Below, piece after piece: positions 25,791 through 36,043 of a stretch of 64,000 nucleotides of DNA (position 1 is the stretch's first letter; each line of letters starts with the position of its first letter). The DNA comes from Balamuthia mandrillaris. Taxonomy: Eukaryota > Discosea > Longamoebia > Balamuthiidae. The translations under genes were made by a program, and so were the position numbers. The DNA is taken from the NCBI GenBank assembly GCA_031835245.1, contig JAVKOQ010000163.1, positions 1 to 64,000 on the forward strand. The letters are read 5' to 3'. Below the pieces are notes generated by a model that did not search any database, was not told where the DNA came from, and worked only from the letters and a program-made list of their open reading frames with translations.

Positions 25791-28327
25791 CGAGGGGGGT
25801 GGGTAGGACGTGCATTTGGGGAGGCGGCCATGTGGCTTGAGCGATCCAGCCATCCAACAGGATATGTGCTAGAATAACGAAGCAGGGAAGCCAACCTCCA
25901 CTTCGCTTCTTGTACATGGTTCCACAGAGATTCAGCACGTGCCTGCATTTCTGCGTCAAGTTGTTGCGAGCATTTCTCCTCTCCACCTTCTTTTTCTTTC
26001 TCTGCTTTGTTGTCCGTTGCTTCTTTACCTGCACCATCTTCCTTAAGAGTAAAACGAAAAGCGCCTTGCCGGTCAGTAGAGGACACAGGGTGGCCTATTT
26101 CCAAGAGGTCTTCCTCGAGCAGGTATAAAACAGCTTCAGCTAAGTCGGTAGTACAGAGAAATCGAGGAGAGTTGAGTGAGCTTGACGTGAGCAAGGTTTC
26201 CTCCGAGTGGGACTTGAAATGACTCTCTTTGGAAAGTAAGAGGCAATAAATGTCTTCCAACAGGACAAGCCTCCGTTGAAGTGACGAAATCGTGCGAAGA
26301 AAGCCTCTAGCAAATGCCATGCCCTTTTCAATGGTCAGCTTGCGATGCTCCAATGCTGCAGAGCGAGTATTTCTGTGATGAAATTGTTGAAACAGAGATA
26401 GTATTGTCCGTAGAATAAAATATCCGCTGACAACATCCGCATCCTGTTGCATCCCTTGCTTCGCCTTTTTATCATTATAGCTAGGTTTGGATTTGCTAGC
26501 GATTTGGGGAGAGAGGGAGAGAGGGAGAGAGAGAGAGGGCGAGGGAGAGAGAGAGGGAGAGAGGAGGAGGAGAGAGAGAAGAAAGAGGGACATACAATAG
26601 GATTTGGATTTGGATCAGCAAGGATGAGTGCACGCAACTCATCGGGATCAAGCACAGGGAGACACGGCCGAAGGATGTAGAGCAAAGAATTTTGCTGGAG
26701 GGCTGCCACCAGCGAATGGTGTAGCTCTAATGGATCTCTGGGAACTGGAGATGGACACAACAGCAGCTTATCGCAACACCACTGTGCCACTTTTGTTTGG
26801 TAAACCACGTATCTGCATTGCCTGAGTAGAAGAGGATCCGCAGTCTCTTGCTCATCTCCCTCCTCTGGTAATACCGCCTGAGTGGACATGCAAGCAAACA
26901 AAAAACAAAACAAAACAAAAACACAAGCAGAGGAATGTAAGTTTGTTAGTGGTCCAGAACAGCTGAACACAGACACAATTGTGACAAACCTCTGGCCAGA
27001 ATAAGTCAATTAGATTTTGCCGCGTGTGTACGTCCCGTTCAGGCAAAGAATCCCACGCCACCAGAAATAGAAGCAGCCGTAGTTTCGGAAAGAGTCTAGC
27101 AACGGTGCCTAATTCTTGAAACTTGGCTTGCCTGAGCAGCCCTAAGGCTGCAGCGAAGAACACATCCAAAAAGTGCATACCCTTGTTCATGGCTACGCTG
27201 TAGAACTCATCCCAAAAGAGGTGGGACAGTTCCTTGTCGCCTTGCTGTTGGTTGGCAGAGAGCATCAGGAATGGGTGAAAGGGATGTGAGGTCAATGTCT
27301 TATCAATGAGTTGGTCCTGGGCTTGAACATAATGGTGCAATAAGGTAGGCTGTTGGCTATTGCTGTTGCTGTCTGTAACCAGCAAGGCTTGGTAGATGAA
27401 AGCTTTCATTTGGGCAGATAAGGAAGCTGAGTTTGGTACTGTCGAAGCGCCTGTTCCTATGTCCGGACAGTAAGAGGTTTCTTCTGGAGAACTGGTTGTT
27501 ATTGTTGATGATGTCCCGGCAGCCAACACCTCCGCCACACACTCTTCCTGCATTTTGGCAAAAAGCTGGTCTACTTTGCTATACGCTGTTTCTCCTAGTA
27601 ATGGCAACATTGAACAAGCGGCCTGCTTGCTTTGTAGGGAGTGTTCCTCCCACAGCTGCTCGATTTCCTTCATAAATAGTTCTACCAGCTGGTCGTTATT
27701 ATGAGCGGAAGAGCGCTGGCTAAGACGTAACAACAGAAAGAGTCCTATCTCGCCTTGCGTTTTCAAAACGTGGTTCAGCGCCTTTAACGCCTTGCCAGTA
27801 GGCTTCTCCTTCTTCTGCCATACATCTCGTATGTCCTCCACGGCTTCTGCCCACTCCTTCCTCTTTTCGCTGGCAAAGCAATGGTGCAGTAATAGCTCGA
27901 ACTCTATATTCTCCAACAGTGGAGGCGGCAACTTTGGTGCTGAGGTTGACTGTGGTCCTCCTTCCTGGTGCGATAGGAATTGAAAGTACTCGGCGTAGCA
28001 GAGCCACGCCAAATGGGCAGCAGAGGGTATGGAAGCTGTCGCTAGCCTTGTTGGTTTGAGCAGCCGGTAAGACATAACTCATTAGAGGAAAAGAAAGATG
28101 GCAGCAGCGAACCATGAACCCGAAGGTGGACCATGCTGTACCAAGTGAGAGAGCAAACGAAGGAGGCGGCCTGGGTCTTCACGGTAGAGTTGCTGCATGC
28201 AGGCCCTGGCCAGCTCGAATTGGCCCAAAGCCAAGTAGTGGCCGAGAAGGATGTACCCCTTCCGCTCCACATCCACCCGCAAGAAAGAGAAGGCGGGCGT
28301 ACATGAGGAAGCAGCGCCGCTATCCAT
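19096..28327 (-). CDS. ZFYVE26: ZFYVE26/spastizin-like endosomal protein lacking a visible FYVE finger
   Basis: Animal ZFYVE26 (spastizin) works with spatacsin and AP-5 in late endosome and lysosome traffic and in cytokinesis. The start at 28327 gives GHYLALGQFELARACMQQL, matching the family's N-terminus. The strongest match is the C-terminal alpha-helical repeat domain: CAKYLLALCKYLNTQQAF and FMHDYIRAGLTCIKLFQ (about 20020-20150), MQDYRLSLPSVYRRAI (about 19550), and the terminal NKLKSAYLSAVKRNDVEQI ending at 19096. Larger exons lie at about 26995-28070, 25800-26500, 24840-25430 and 23340-24590; small exons occupy 19-23 kb. No cysteine array of a FYVE finger was found in the expected middle region, as in plant relatives. 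Many introns carry (CT)n tracts on the coding strand. Exact exon borders remain approximate. Confidence 0.85.
19432..19458 (-). repeat. (CT)n microsatellite, coding-strand pyrimidine, ZFYVE26-like intron
   Basis: Short GA-rich repeat on the plus strand inside an intron near the 3' end of the gene. Confidence 0.85.
20201..20246 (-). repeat. GAAGA-type repeat, ZFYVE26-like intron
   Basis: Irregular AGAGA/GAAGA units on the plus strand, hence TCTTC on the coding strand, within an intron. Confidence 0.8.
22364..22387 (-). repeat. (CT)n microsatellite, ZFYVE26-like intron
   Basis: About 12 GA units on the plus strand, intronic. Confidence 0.9.
23126..23189 (-). repeat. (CT)n microsatellite, ZFYVE26-like intron
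   Basis: The longest GA run of the gene, mostly perfect, in the intron downstream of the large exon at 23.3-24.6 kb. Confidence 0.95.
25747..25790 (-). repeat. (CT)n microsatellite, ZFYVE26-like intron
   Basis: Near-perfect GA run on the plus strand, intronic. Confidence 0.95.
26508..26580 (-). repeat. Imperfect (CT)n repeat, ZFYVE26-like intron
   Basis: GA/GGGA mixture on the plus strand inside an intron. Confidence 0.9.
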
Positions 28328-28623
28328 CGCAGGAGAAGAGGAGGAGGAAGGTAACGAGGAAGAGGAGGAGAGGAAGGGGGTCTGCCTTGGGCGAAACGCT
28401 CCTCTTCCTTTTCTATGTCGTCAAAAAACAGCGACAGACGTCACGGCCACTTTTTGACGACGATGGTTTGGGGGGTCGCCCACCGAGACTCGGGGTTCGG
28501 TCGAGCACTCAAGGCAGAGCAGCACACACACCAAACAACCACCCACCCACTCTCTCTCTCTTCCTTCTTCCTTCTGCTTTGCAAGAGAGACTCAAGCTTG
28601 CTACCACTGCGGCGGTGTGAAGT
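28328..28623. promoter_or_regulatory. Divergent upstream region, ZFYVE26-like gene / NMT
   Basis: Only 296 bp lie between the two divergent ATGs, so both promoters must be within or overlap it. A pyrimidine-rich leader (CTCTCTCTCT and TTCC runs) lies at 28550-28580 before the NMT start. Confidence 0.5.
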
Positions 28624-30583
28624 ATGGCGGACGTTGAGGACAAGCAACAACCCGAAAAAACAGAGGAGACCGCCACCAGCGGTGAAAAGGCCCTCAGCAA
28701 AGAGGAAAAGAAAAAGGAGAGGAAACGGAGGCAGAAACAAAGGGCCAGGGAGAGAAAGCAAGAAGAGCAGCAGCAAGCGGAGGGAGGCAGTAGCGCTGCC
28801 AACGCCAGCGCCAGTGCCAGCGCAAGCACCGCCAATGAAGACACGCAGGACGACTCTGACGGCCTCGTGAGACACAAGGCCAGAAAAAAGCGAGACGAGG
28901 AGGAAGCTCTTGCGGCCATCCCTCACAAATTCTGGGACACGCAACCGGTCCCCAAGATGGGTGAGTTTTTTTTTTGTGGCGTAACGTTTGTTCTTCTTCT
29001 GGGAGCTCACTCGTGGCGGTTACAGGTGAGAACGTAGACGACGTGAATGAACCACTGGAGGTGAAGGACGTGTCAGAAATCCAAAAGGAACCCATGCCCT
29101 TGCTCTCGTTGTTCGAATGGACGGAAACGGATGTGGATGACCCTGCCACCCTTGAAGAGATCTACACTCTTCTCACTGAAAATTACGTGGAGGATGACGA
29201 TTGCATGTTCCGTTTTGATTACTCGCGTGAGTTTCTGAAGTGGTTTGTCGTCACCTTTTCCTACTTTCTCCTCCTTCTTGCCCCGCTTTCGTGAGGCAAA
29301 CGCAGCCAAACTGAACGCTGAGTGCTTTTTATTACCACAACAGGGCTCTCAAACCGCCAGGCTTTAGAAGGGACTGGCACATTGGTGTTCGTGTAAAGTC
29401 CAATGGCAAACTCTGTGCTTTTATTACTGCTGTACCTGCTGAAATCAGGGTGCGAGACAAGTACGCTTTCTCTGTTTGTCTCTGCCAGACAGCTCGTGGG
29501 AACTAACCTCTACCTTGTGCTCTGTTGTTTCGTCTCTTCTTGGTCTATTTCAGGGCGGTGAGCATGGTAGAAATCAACTTCTTGTGTGTGCATAAGAAAC
29601 TGCGCTCCCATAGATTGGCTCCGATCTTGATCAAGGAAATTACTCGCAGAGTGAATCTCACTGGTATCTTCCAGGCGGTCTATACTGCAGGTGTGCTTCT
29701 TCCCAAGCCGGTATCCAAATGCCGCTACTACCATCGCTCTTTGAACCCAAAGAAGCTTGTGAATGTGGGCTTCTCCCATCTTTCTCGTCGCATGACAATT
29801 TCACGGGCCATCAAGCTCTATAAGCTACCTGAGGTACGTTACTGGACGCTTCTTCGTCCTTTTTCTAACCCAACTGATTGCTGACCTATTTTGTCAAAAA
29901 ATGATTAGCGAACCAAAACACCAGGCATTCGCCCTATGGAAGAGCGTGATGTGCCTGCAGTTTCTAAACTTTTGAACAACTATTTGCAACAATTTTCTCT
30001 TGCTCCTGTTTTCAGTGAAGAGGAAGTGGCGCACTGGTTCTTGCCACGTGCCCGCATCATCGATTCCTACGTGGTTGAGGTTTGTTCTCTCTCCAATTGG
30101 AACGCTTGTTAGACATGAAGGAACTGGACTCACAAACTTGTTGCTGGACACTTAATGCAGAACCCAACGAGCCATAAGATCACTGACCTGGCAAGCTTCT
30201 ACACTCTGCCTTCAACGATCATTGGCAACCCCACCTATTCCACTCTTCATGCTGCTTATTCCTACTACAACGTGGCGACATCGACGTCGCTAACCTCTCT
30301 TATGAATGACGTTCTTATTCTGGCGAACAAGGTAGCGCAGCATTATGTCCATTCCTCTTTCTCTCAGCAGCCGCTGATTTTTTGTTGTTGTTGTTGTTGT
30401 TGTTGTTTTCTCTGTCCCACTCAGGCTGGCTATGATGTATTCAACTGTTTGGACGTCATGGATAACGCTACTTTCCTCAAAGAGCTCAAGTTTGGAATTG
30501 GTGATGGCAACCTCCACTATTACTTGTACAACTGGAAGTGTCCTCGCATCGAGTCCCAGCAAATGGGCCTTGTCCTCATGTGA
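28624..30583 (+). CDS. NMT: Glycylpeptide N-tetradecanoyltransferase (N-myristoyltransferase)
   Basis: NMT moves myristate from myristoyl-CoA to N-terminal glycine of proteins such as ARFs and kinases. Inferred exons: 28624-28960, 29026-29242, 29344-29460, 29554-29833, 29909-30079, 30161-30331, 30425-30583, giving 483 residues in one frame. A lysine-rich N-terminus with an ASASAS stretch, as in metazoan NMT ribosome-targeting extensions, precedes the catalytic region: [10 protein letters not shown], the [14 protein letters not shown] segment, [27 protein letters not shown] cut here by intron-free sequence, [19 protein letters not shown], and the end [14 protein letters not shown] to GLVLM. 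The free C-terminal carboxylate is the catalytic base in this family, so the position of the stop matters. The stop TGA lies inside a GTGAGT donor-like site, discussed separately. eS8 follows 263 bp downstream. Confidence 0.95.
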
Positions 30584-30679
30584 GTATGTGGTCCTGTAAG
30601 AAGACAATAACACGGACACAGGGACAAAAAACAAACGACATCTTCCCACGGCAAGCTCGTTGGTTGTTTTTTTTTGTAG
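30580..30679 (+). other. Possible 100-nt terminal intron overlapping the NMT stop codon
   Basis: The sequence opens with GTGAGTATG at 30580 and closes with a T-run and GTAG at 30679, the usual length and look of introns here. Removing it would replace the stop at 30581-30583 by a longer tail; leaving it gives the conserved NMT end. It also contains one arm of an inverted repeat shared with eS8 intron 1. Confidence 0.4.
30598..30650 (-). repeat. Inverted-repeat arm 1 (partner in eS8 intron 1)
   Basis: This stretch is the reverse complement of 30868-30919, with one extra A in a short A run as the only difference seen. The arms are about 217 bp apart. Confidence 0.95.
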
Positions 30680-30846
30680 ACAAATAAAATTCAAATTTTG
30701 TCGACTCTCAACTCCTTGGCCAATCACAGTGGAGCGGAGTTTTCTTGTTTTTGAAGACAACAAAAAAAACAATCCTCATCGTTCCCCTCGTTAAGACCTC
30801 AGTCCACTAGTACCAATCGCACAACCCGCACGCGGCACCGGTCAAA

Positions 30847-31697
30847 ATGGGTGAGTTGTTATTCTGTCGTGGGAAGATGTCGTTTGTTTTTGTCCCTGTG
30901 TCCGTGTTATTGTCTTCTTTCCCTGCCAGTTTCCAAGACGTAGTGATGATTGACCCCGTAATCTCAAGGTATTTCCAGGGACAGCAAGCACAAGAGACGC
31001 GCCACCGGAGGAAAGCGTAAGATCCACAGAAAGAAGAGAAAGTTCGAACTTGGCCGTCCCCCCGCGATGACCAAGCTCGTTCCTGGTGAGAAGCGCATCC
31101 GTCTCGTGAGATGCCGTGGTGGTAACATGAAGGCCAGAGCTCTCAGATTGGAGACTGGCAACTTCAGCTGGGGAAGCGAAGTTGTCACAAAGAAGGCTCG
31201 TCTGTTGGCTGTCGTGTACAACGCCTCCAACAACGAGTTGGTGCGAACCAACACTTTGGTCAAGAACGCCATTATCCAGATTGACGCTACTCCATTCCGT
31301 CAGTGGTTCGAACAGCACTACGGCGTTGCTTTGGGCAAGAAGACCAAGAAGGAAGAGGCTGCCAAGAAGGTCTTCACTCTCCTTCCATTCCACCCTTGCT
31401 TCTGCGAAACTTGTTCTCTCTTATCATATTGATCTGACTTATAATTTTTCATTTTTCCAGGAGGAGGGTGCTACTTCTGAAAAGAAGAGCGACCACGTCC
31501 AGTACAAGCAACACAAGAGGAGGCAAGGACACACCCTTGATCCTGCCTTGGAGGAGCAGTTCACTGCTGGCCGACTCTACGCCTGCATTGCGTCTCGTCC
31601 TGGTCAGTGTGGACGCTGTGATGGTTACATCTTGGAGGGTGACGAACTTGCCTTCTACTTGAAGAAGATGCAAAAGAAGAAGGGTCCTACCAAGTAA
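30847..31697 (+). CDS. RPS8: 40S ribosomal protein eS8 (RPS8)
   Basis: Structural protein of the small ribosomal subunit. Exons 30847-30850, 30969-31369 and 31461-31697 give 213 residues. Exon 1 codes only ATG plus one base, followed by GTGAGT; joining gives [18 protein letters not shown], the family N-terminus. Further matches are [41 protein letters not shown], and the C-terminal [16 protein letters not shown] and [13 protein letters not shown]. Intron 1 (118 nt) carries a copy of a sequence found in inverse orientation at the NMT 3' end. Codon choice is strongly C-ending, as expected for a highly expressed gene. Confidence 0.97.
30868..30919 (+). repeat. Inverted-repeat arm 2, inside eS8 intron 1
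   Basis: Reverse complement of 30598-30650 except for one base in an A/T run. It occupies the 5' half of the 118-nt intron, starting 17 nt after the donor. Confidence 0.95.
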
Positions 31698-31973
31698 TTC
31701 TTTTATTTGCTTCTTTCCTTCCGCTGTCCTTTTCTCTTGGTGCAGGTGCCGCAATAATACTTGTGCAATCCGAACATTCTCTCTTCTTTTTTCCTCTCCT
31801 CTTCCTCCTCTTGTTGTCTTACTGTACTTGCTCTATGGTCCCTCCGGTGGACGAAGTCTCACATTGCAACCAACGAATTGTGAGGCCTCTTGGGTTTGGG
31901 CGGCTTTTGGTTGTTGTTGTTCCCCCCCACTGCTCCCCAAAGACAAAAAGAGAAACGAGTTGTTTGTTTAGGG

Positions 31974-33289
31974 ATGGAGAAGAACAGCGACGAAACAGGC
32001 GGGGCTGCTTCGTTTGGGTCCTCGTTTTCTCAGCAGCTACAAACGCTAAAGAGCTCTTTGGCTACACAAGACCAGGACATCACCGCCCTTGAGCAACAGC
32101 TTAAAGAACTACAGAAACAACTCAACGCTGCGGCGCGTGCGTTGCCCTCGTACGATGTCCGAAGAAACCAGGAGGTTTGTACTTCGGCAGGAGCTGCTCC
32201 TTCTGTTTGCCAGCTTGAGGCACTGATTAATCTTCTTTGGCTGCCTAAAGGCGTTGAACGACTTGGAAAAGAACTTGCGAGAAAAGCGTGAGGCCAGCCT
32301 TCCGAAGAAGAGGTTTGCGTTCAGGAAGTCAAGATCCAGCGCCCCTTCTTCTTCGCCTATCGCCCTTCCCCCTGCCTCTCTAACCCTGCCCAGTAGTGGG
32401 TACACCACTTTTTGTCTCCTGCTTCTCTCTTCTCCTATGTTCTGCGCTGGGCTCACATCTTTTTTTAAAAAGTAACGAGGGGAATACAGAAGTAAGTAAA
32501 GAGTGGCAAGAACGAGGGCTTAGCAAGCTCCGCGCAACCACGATCATAAAACAAGGCGAAGAATTGCAAAGCGGAGGGGCGTCTGGCGACTACTCTCTGC
32601 GCGACTTGGAAGATTGTAAAGTGTATCTTTGCGGGCGGTTGCACGCACTTCGTCTTCACAACCTATCTCATTGTCAGATCTACGCAGGCCCTGTTCTTGG
32701 ATCTGTTTTGCTTGAAAATTGTCACCATTGTACATTTAGCCTTGCTGCTCATCAGGTTCTCTCCCAAACCAATTCTGTTTTTGTGCAGTTTCTGCTTTTT
32801 GTGTTGTGGCGAACGGAACCTATCTAACCTCTGTGTGTTATGTTTATCTGCCAGTTGCGGATACATTCATCTACAGAGTGCGACTTTTACTTGTTGGCCC
32901 GATGCTCCCCGATTCTTGAGAGCTGTACAAAACTTCGCTTTGCTCCATATAACTTTGTTTATCCCAGGTTAACAAGCGATCTCGAGGTATCTTTCTCCTT
33001 CTCCTTCTCCTTCTCCTTCTCCTTCTCCTTCTCCTTTCTCCTCTCCTTCTCCTTCTCCTTCTCCTTCTCCTTCTCCTTCTCCTTCTCCTTCTCCTTCTCC
33101 TTCTCCTTCTCCTTCTCCTTCTCCTTTCTCCTTCTCCTAAGGTCTCCATTTTTGCACTAGCACTTTTCCGTTGGGCGGAATCAATGGGATCAACCTCAGG
33201 ACTTCAACTGGCCAAACACAACAATCAACCCCAACTGGGCCATCATCCCAGAGGAAGAAAGGCTGGCCACCGCCGTTGTGCCAGAATAA
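31974..33289 (+). CDS. TBCC: Tubulin-specific chaperone C (TBCC)
   Basis: TBCC completes tubulin folding by triggering GTP hydrolysis in the TBCD/TBCE-tubulin supercomplex. Inferred exons 31974-32174, 32251-32399, 32473-32755, 32855-32986 and 33161-33289 give 297 residues. An N-terminal coiled-coil spectrin-like region (LEQQLKELQKQL) precedes the C-CAP/TBCC beta-helix: LRDLEDCKVYLCG, CQIYAGPVLGSVLLENC, LRIHSSTECDFYLLARC and LRFAPYNFVYP. The arginine-finger segment QLRIHSS, needed for GAP activity, spans the intron 3 border. The end DFNWPNTTINPNWAIIPEEE matches the family. Intron 4 is filled by a TTCTCC repeat. The stop TAA overlaps an AATAAA polyadenylation signal (33286-33291). Confidence 0.93.
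32993..33138 (+). repeat. (TTCTCC)n repeat in TBCC intron 4
   Basis: More than 20 hexamer units with a few slips fill most of the 174-nt intron; pyrimidine strand equals coding strand. Confidence 0.97.
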
Positions 33290-33448
33290 AAACAGAACAC
33301 CTCATTCATAATAATTAAGCGATCGCTTTGTCGTCATCATCTTGCATTTCATTTGTACGAGAAGCAAAGAAAAGCTTTGTGGGAGAAAGAGAGAAACAAG
33401 AGAGGCTAAGCGCAGCCATTAGTCTCCGAACAGGCCACACAGCACCGA

Positions 33449-36043
33449 ATGTTGGGAGTAGGAGGAGGAGGAGGAGGAGCAGGAAGAGGAGGACCCCATT
33501 CCAGCCCAAATTATTCCCAAAACAGGACGTCGGGTCGTCGCTCCGTCTCTGCTCAGCTGCGCCAAATAGAAAAAGTGGCCCTTACCGGTAGCACCGAACT
33601 CGACAGCACCCCCTCCATCGACACCACTTCCACCGCAACATTACTTCCCGCCACCAACACCACCCCCTCCTCTTCCTCTTCTTCCTCTTCTCCCCCTAGT
33701 TCCAGCCCCTCAGCAGGCTCACCGGCGGCAAAGGAGGCCCCTGCGGGAGGCAAGTCATTAGCCAAGTTTGGCAGGAGAAGGTCAAGTATGGTGGACACCT
33801 CCTCCCCGCGTATTCGGAAGGCTTATGAGGCTGTGAGGGCCGACGATGATGACACAAACTGGTTGGTAGTTGCCTCTCAAAGAGGGCCTTTCCTGTTGAC
33901 TGTCCCTACAGTTTTGACGGGCTTTGCCTAATCACCACAACGACATCATAAAAAAAAAGGGCATTGTTCAGTTACACCACACCAAGCCAGAGCGCCATAG
34001 ACGTGCTGTCGACTGGCAACGGGGGCTTGGCTGAGCTCAAATCCCATTTCAAATCCGATTTCCTGGGCTATGCCGTGGTGCGGGTCATCACGGAGAGCCA
34101 GCTCACCAAGTTTGTATTCATAAGTTGGATTGGGAAGGAAGTGTCTGTTTTGAAGCGGGTGCGTTCTACATTTTTATGTCCTATGCCAGAGAGAGGCCTC
34201 TCATCTAAACTTCACCTCACTTTCATTACATCATTTTACTCGACATACAGGCCAGAGTAAGCGTGCACAAGCCAAGCGTCAAGAACCAACTGGAGGTAAC
34301 GCCCCCCGTTTTTTGTTCTCCCTCCTCACTCCATGCACTTACAGCTGGCCCGTTTGTCTCCTTTTGGACCAAAAAAACAGGGTTGTGCTCTCGAGATTCA
34401 CGCTACTTCTCTGGAAGAGGTTCGTTCTTTTTTTCCTCCTTTCTCCCTCCCGTCCAACATGTCAAAGAACGAAAGAAAGAACGTTACACAAAAAGTAAAG
34501 AAAGAAAGAAAAGTAAACAGAGAAAAAACGTACGAAAAGATGATGGACTGTGTTTGCCTTGCTTGGCGGAGAAGTGATCCTTCTTCTGTTACCGCCAATG
34601 TCCTTGCTGCAAAGAGCACTAACCCTAAATCTACCACCACTCCCAATGCCAATGCCAATGCCAATGCCCATGCCCATGCCCTTCTTGATTCCTCTGTTGC
34701 CTCTACCTCCCCTCCTGTTGCTCGCGTTATGAAGGTGGACGAAGAGGCCATCCTGAAAAGAGTTGGCGCCTCCGGAACGGTTGGCTACTTGTCGCCCTCC
34801 CTAGGCTCCTCCAACGGGACAGCACAGAAAAAGCGCAGCCCAGCGTGCTCCCCTGCTGTGCCCAGAGCTGCTAGTACTGCTGCCTCCTCCCCTCAAGCCA
34901 ATTCTTTTTCTCCCAACCGAGCCTTACCCAGACTATTCTCCTGTTCTCCTTCCTCAGATACAAATGGCGCACCTACCATCACTGCCAAGGCTGTCGCCAT
35001 CACACCAAAGACCGCTCCACCTCAGTCAAGCCCTAGCCTCGCTTCCAGCCCAAGCCCCAGTGCCAACGGCACCAACAAGCCAACCGTGCCATCGACTTCT
35101 GACACTGACGCGTCATCTGCATCACCTGCACAGGAAAAGGAGGCTATTGTTGCCGTAGCAAACAGCAAATCATTCCCTCGAAAGTTGGCCTATGGTGTGG
35201 GCGCTGTACAGGGAGTACGTCCCACCATGGAAGATAGACACTATGCCAACCTAAGGTACACTATAACTCCTCGTCCCTCAGCTGGTAGCTGTTCCTAATA
35301 ATCATCACACATCATGCAGTCTACCAAAGAATGGACATTTAGCAATGTTTGGCGTCTATGACGGTCATGCAGGAGAAGAAGCGGCGGACTTTGTGGCCCA
35401 ACACTTGCACAAGCAAATAGATGCCCACCTGGCTCAGAACTCAGACATGGAGGCTGCCATCACTGCTGCTTTTCTGGTGGTGGATGAGGACTTCATGGAC
35501 GAGGCTGAATCCATGATGTGGTATTCAGGCACTGTAGTGGTGTGCGCTTTCTTGGATACCCAAAAGCAGGAGGTGCTGGTAGCCAATCTCGGAGACAGCC
35601 GCTGCGTGCTCAGCAGGAATGGAGAGGCTGTCGCCATGTCCAGAGACCACAAGCCCACCGACCCCACCGAAATGGAGCGCATAGAGGCCGCTGGTTGTAC
35701 AGTCACGGAAGGAAGGATCAACGGCACCCACGCCATGAGTAGGGCTATCGGAGATGCTGAGCTCAAGCAAAACATCAACTTGGAGCTGGCCGACCAAGCT
35801 ATCTCCAATGCTCCCGAGTTCAGGAGGGAAAAGCTCAACGGAGCGGAGGAATTTATCCTCCTTGCTTGTGACGGACTTTGGGATGTCATGTCCAACGAGG
35901 AGGCCGTTGCTTGGGTTAACGATCGCTTGCAGAAGAATGACTTTGGCGGTGACCTCAACGTGCTGGCTGCTGAGATGGCCGCCCACGCCGTCCAGATCGG
36001 AAGCACAGACAACGTCTCTGTTTGTATTGTCACTTTGCCTTGA
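33449..36043 (+). CDS. Coactosin/ADF-H domain fused to a PP2C protein phosphatase
   Basis: Inferred exons 33449-33861, 33960-34158, 34251-34295, 34381-34419, 34735-35255 and 35320-36043 give 646 residues. After a serine/threonine-rich N-terminus, residues about 110-250 form a coactosin-type ADF-H domain (F-actin binding): DTNWALFSYT, FVFISWIGKEVSVLKRARVS, then EEAILKRVGASG. A serine/proline/alanine-rich linker leads to a PP2C domain at about 380-646 with all metal and catalytic signatures: RPTMEDRH, FGVYDGHAG, ANLGDSRC, AMSRAIGD, CDGLWDVMSN and STDNVSV. The last coactosin helix and the start of PP2C share one uninterrupted exon, so the fusion does not depend on a splice guess. Linkage suggests phosphatase action at actin (inference). 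The 315 nt between 34419 and 34735 are also open in frame and could be retained. PP2C enzymes remove phosphate from Ser/Thr using Mg or Mn. Confidence 0.87.
34420..34734 (+). other. 315-nt in-frame intron or low-complexity insert in the ADF-H domain
   Basis: Bounded by GAG|GTTCGT and ATGAAG|GTGGAC. Removing it joins the two halves of the coactosin fold without changing frame. It is a multiple of three with no stop, contains K-rich codons and an (AATGCC)n run, and could therefore be translated if retained. Confidence 0.55.

Noticed and set aside
28114-28620. Plus-strand open frame across the ZFYVE26-like start and NMT upstream region
   Set aside because: Arg-rich low-complexity shadow of the minus-strand exon; no family match.
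28694-29149. Minus-strand frames opposite the NMT N-terminus
   Set aside because: Shadow of low-complexity lysine and serine/alanine codons.
32840-33160. Long frames of FS or R repeats across the TTCTCC array
   Set aside because: Pure translation of a microsatellite inside a TBCC intron.
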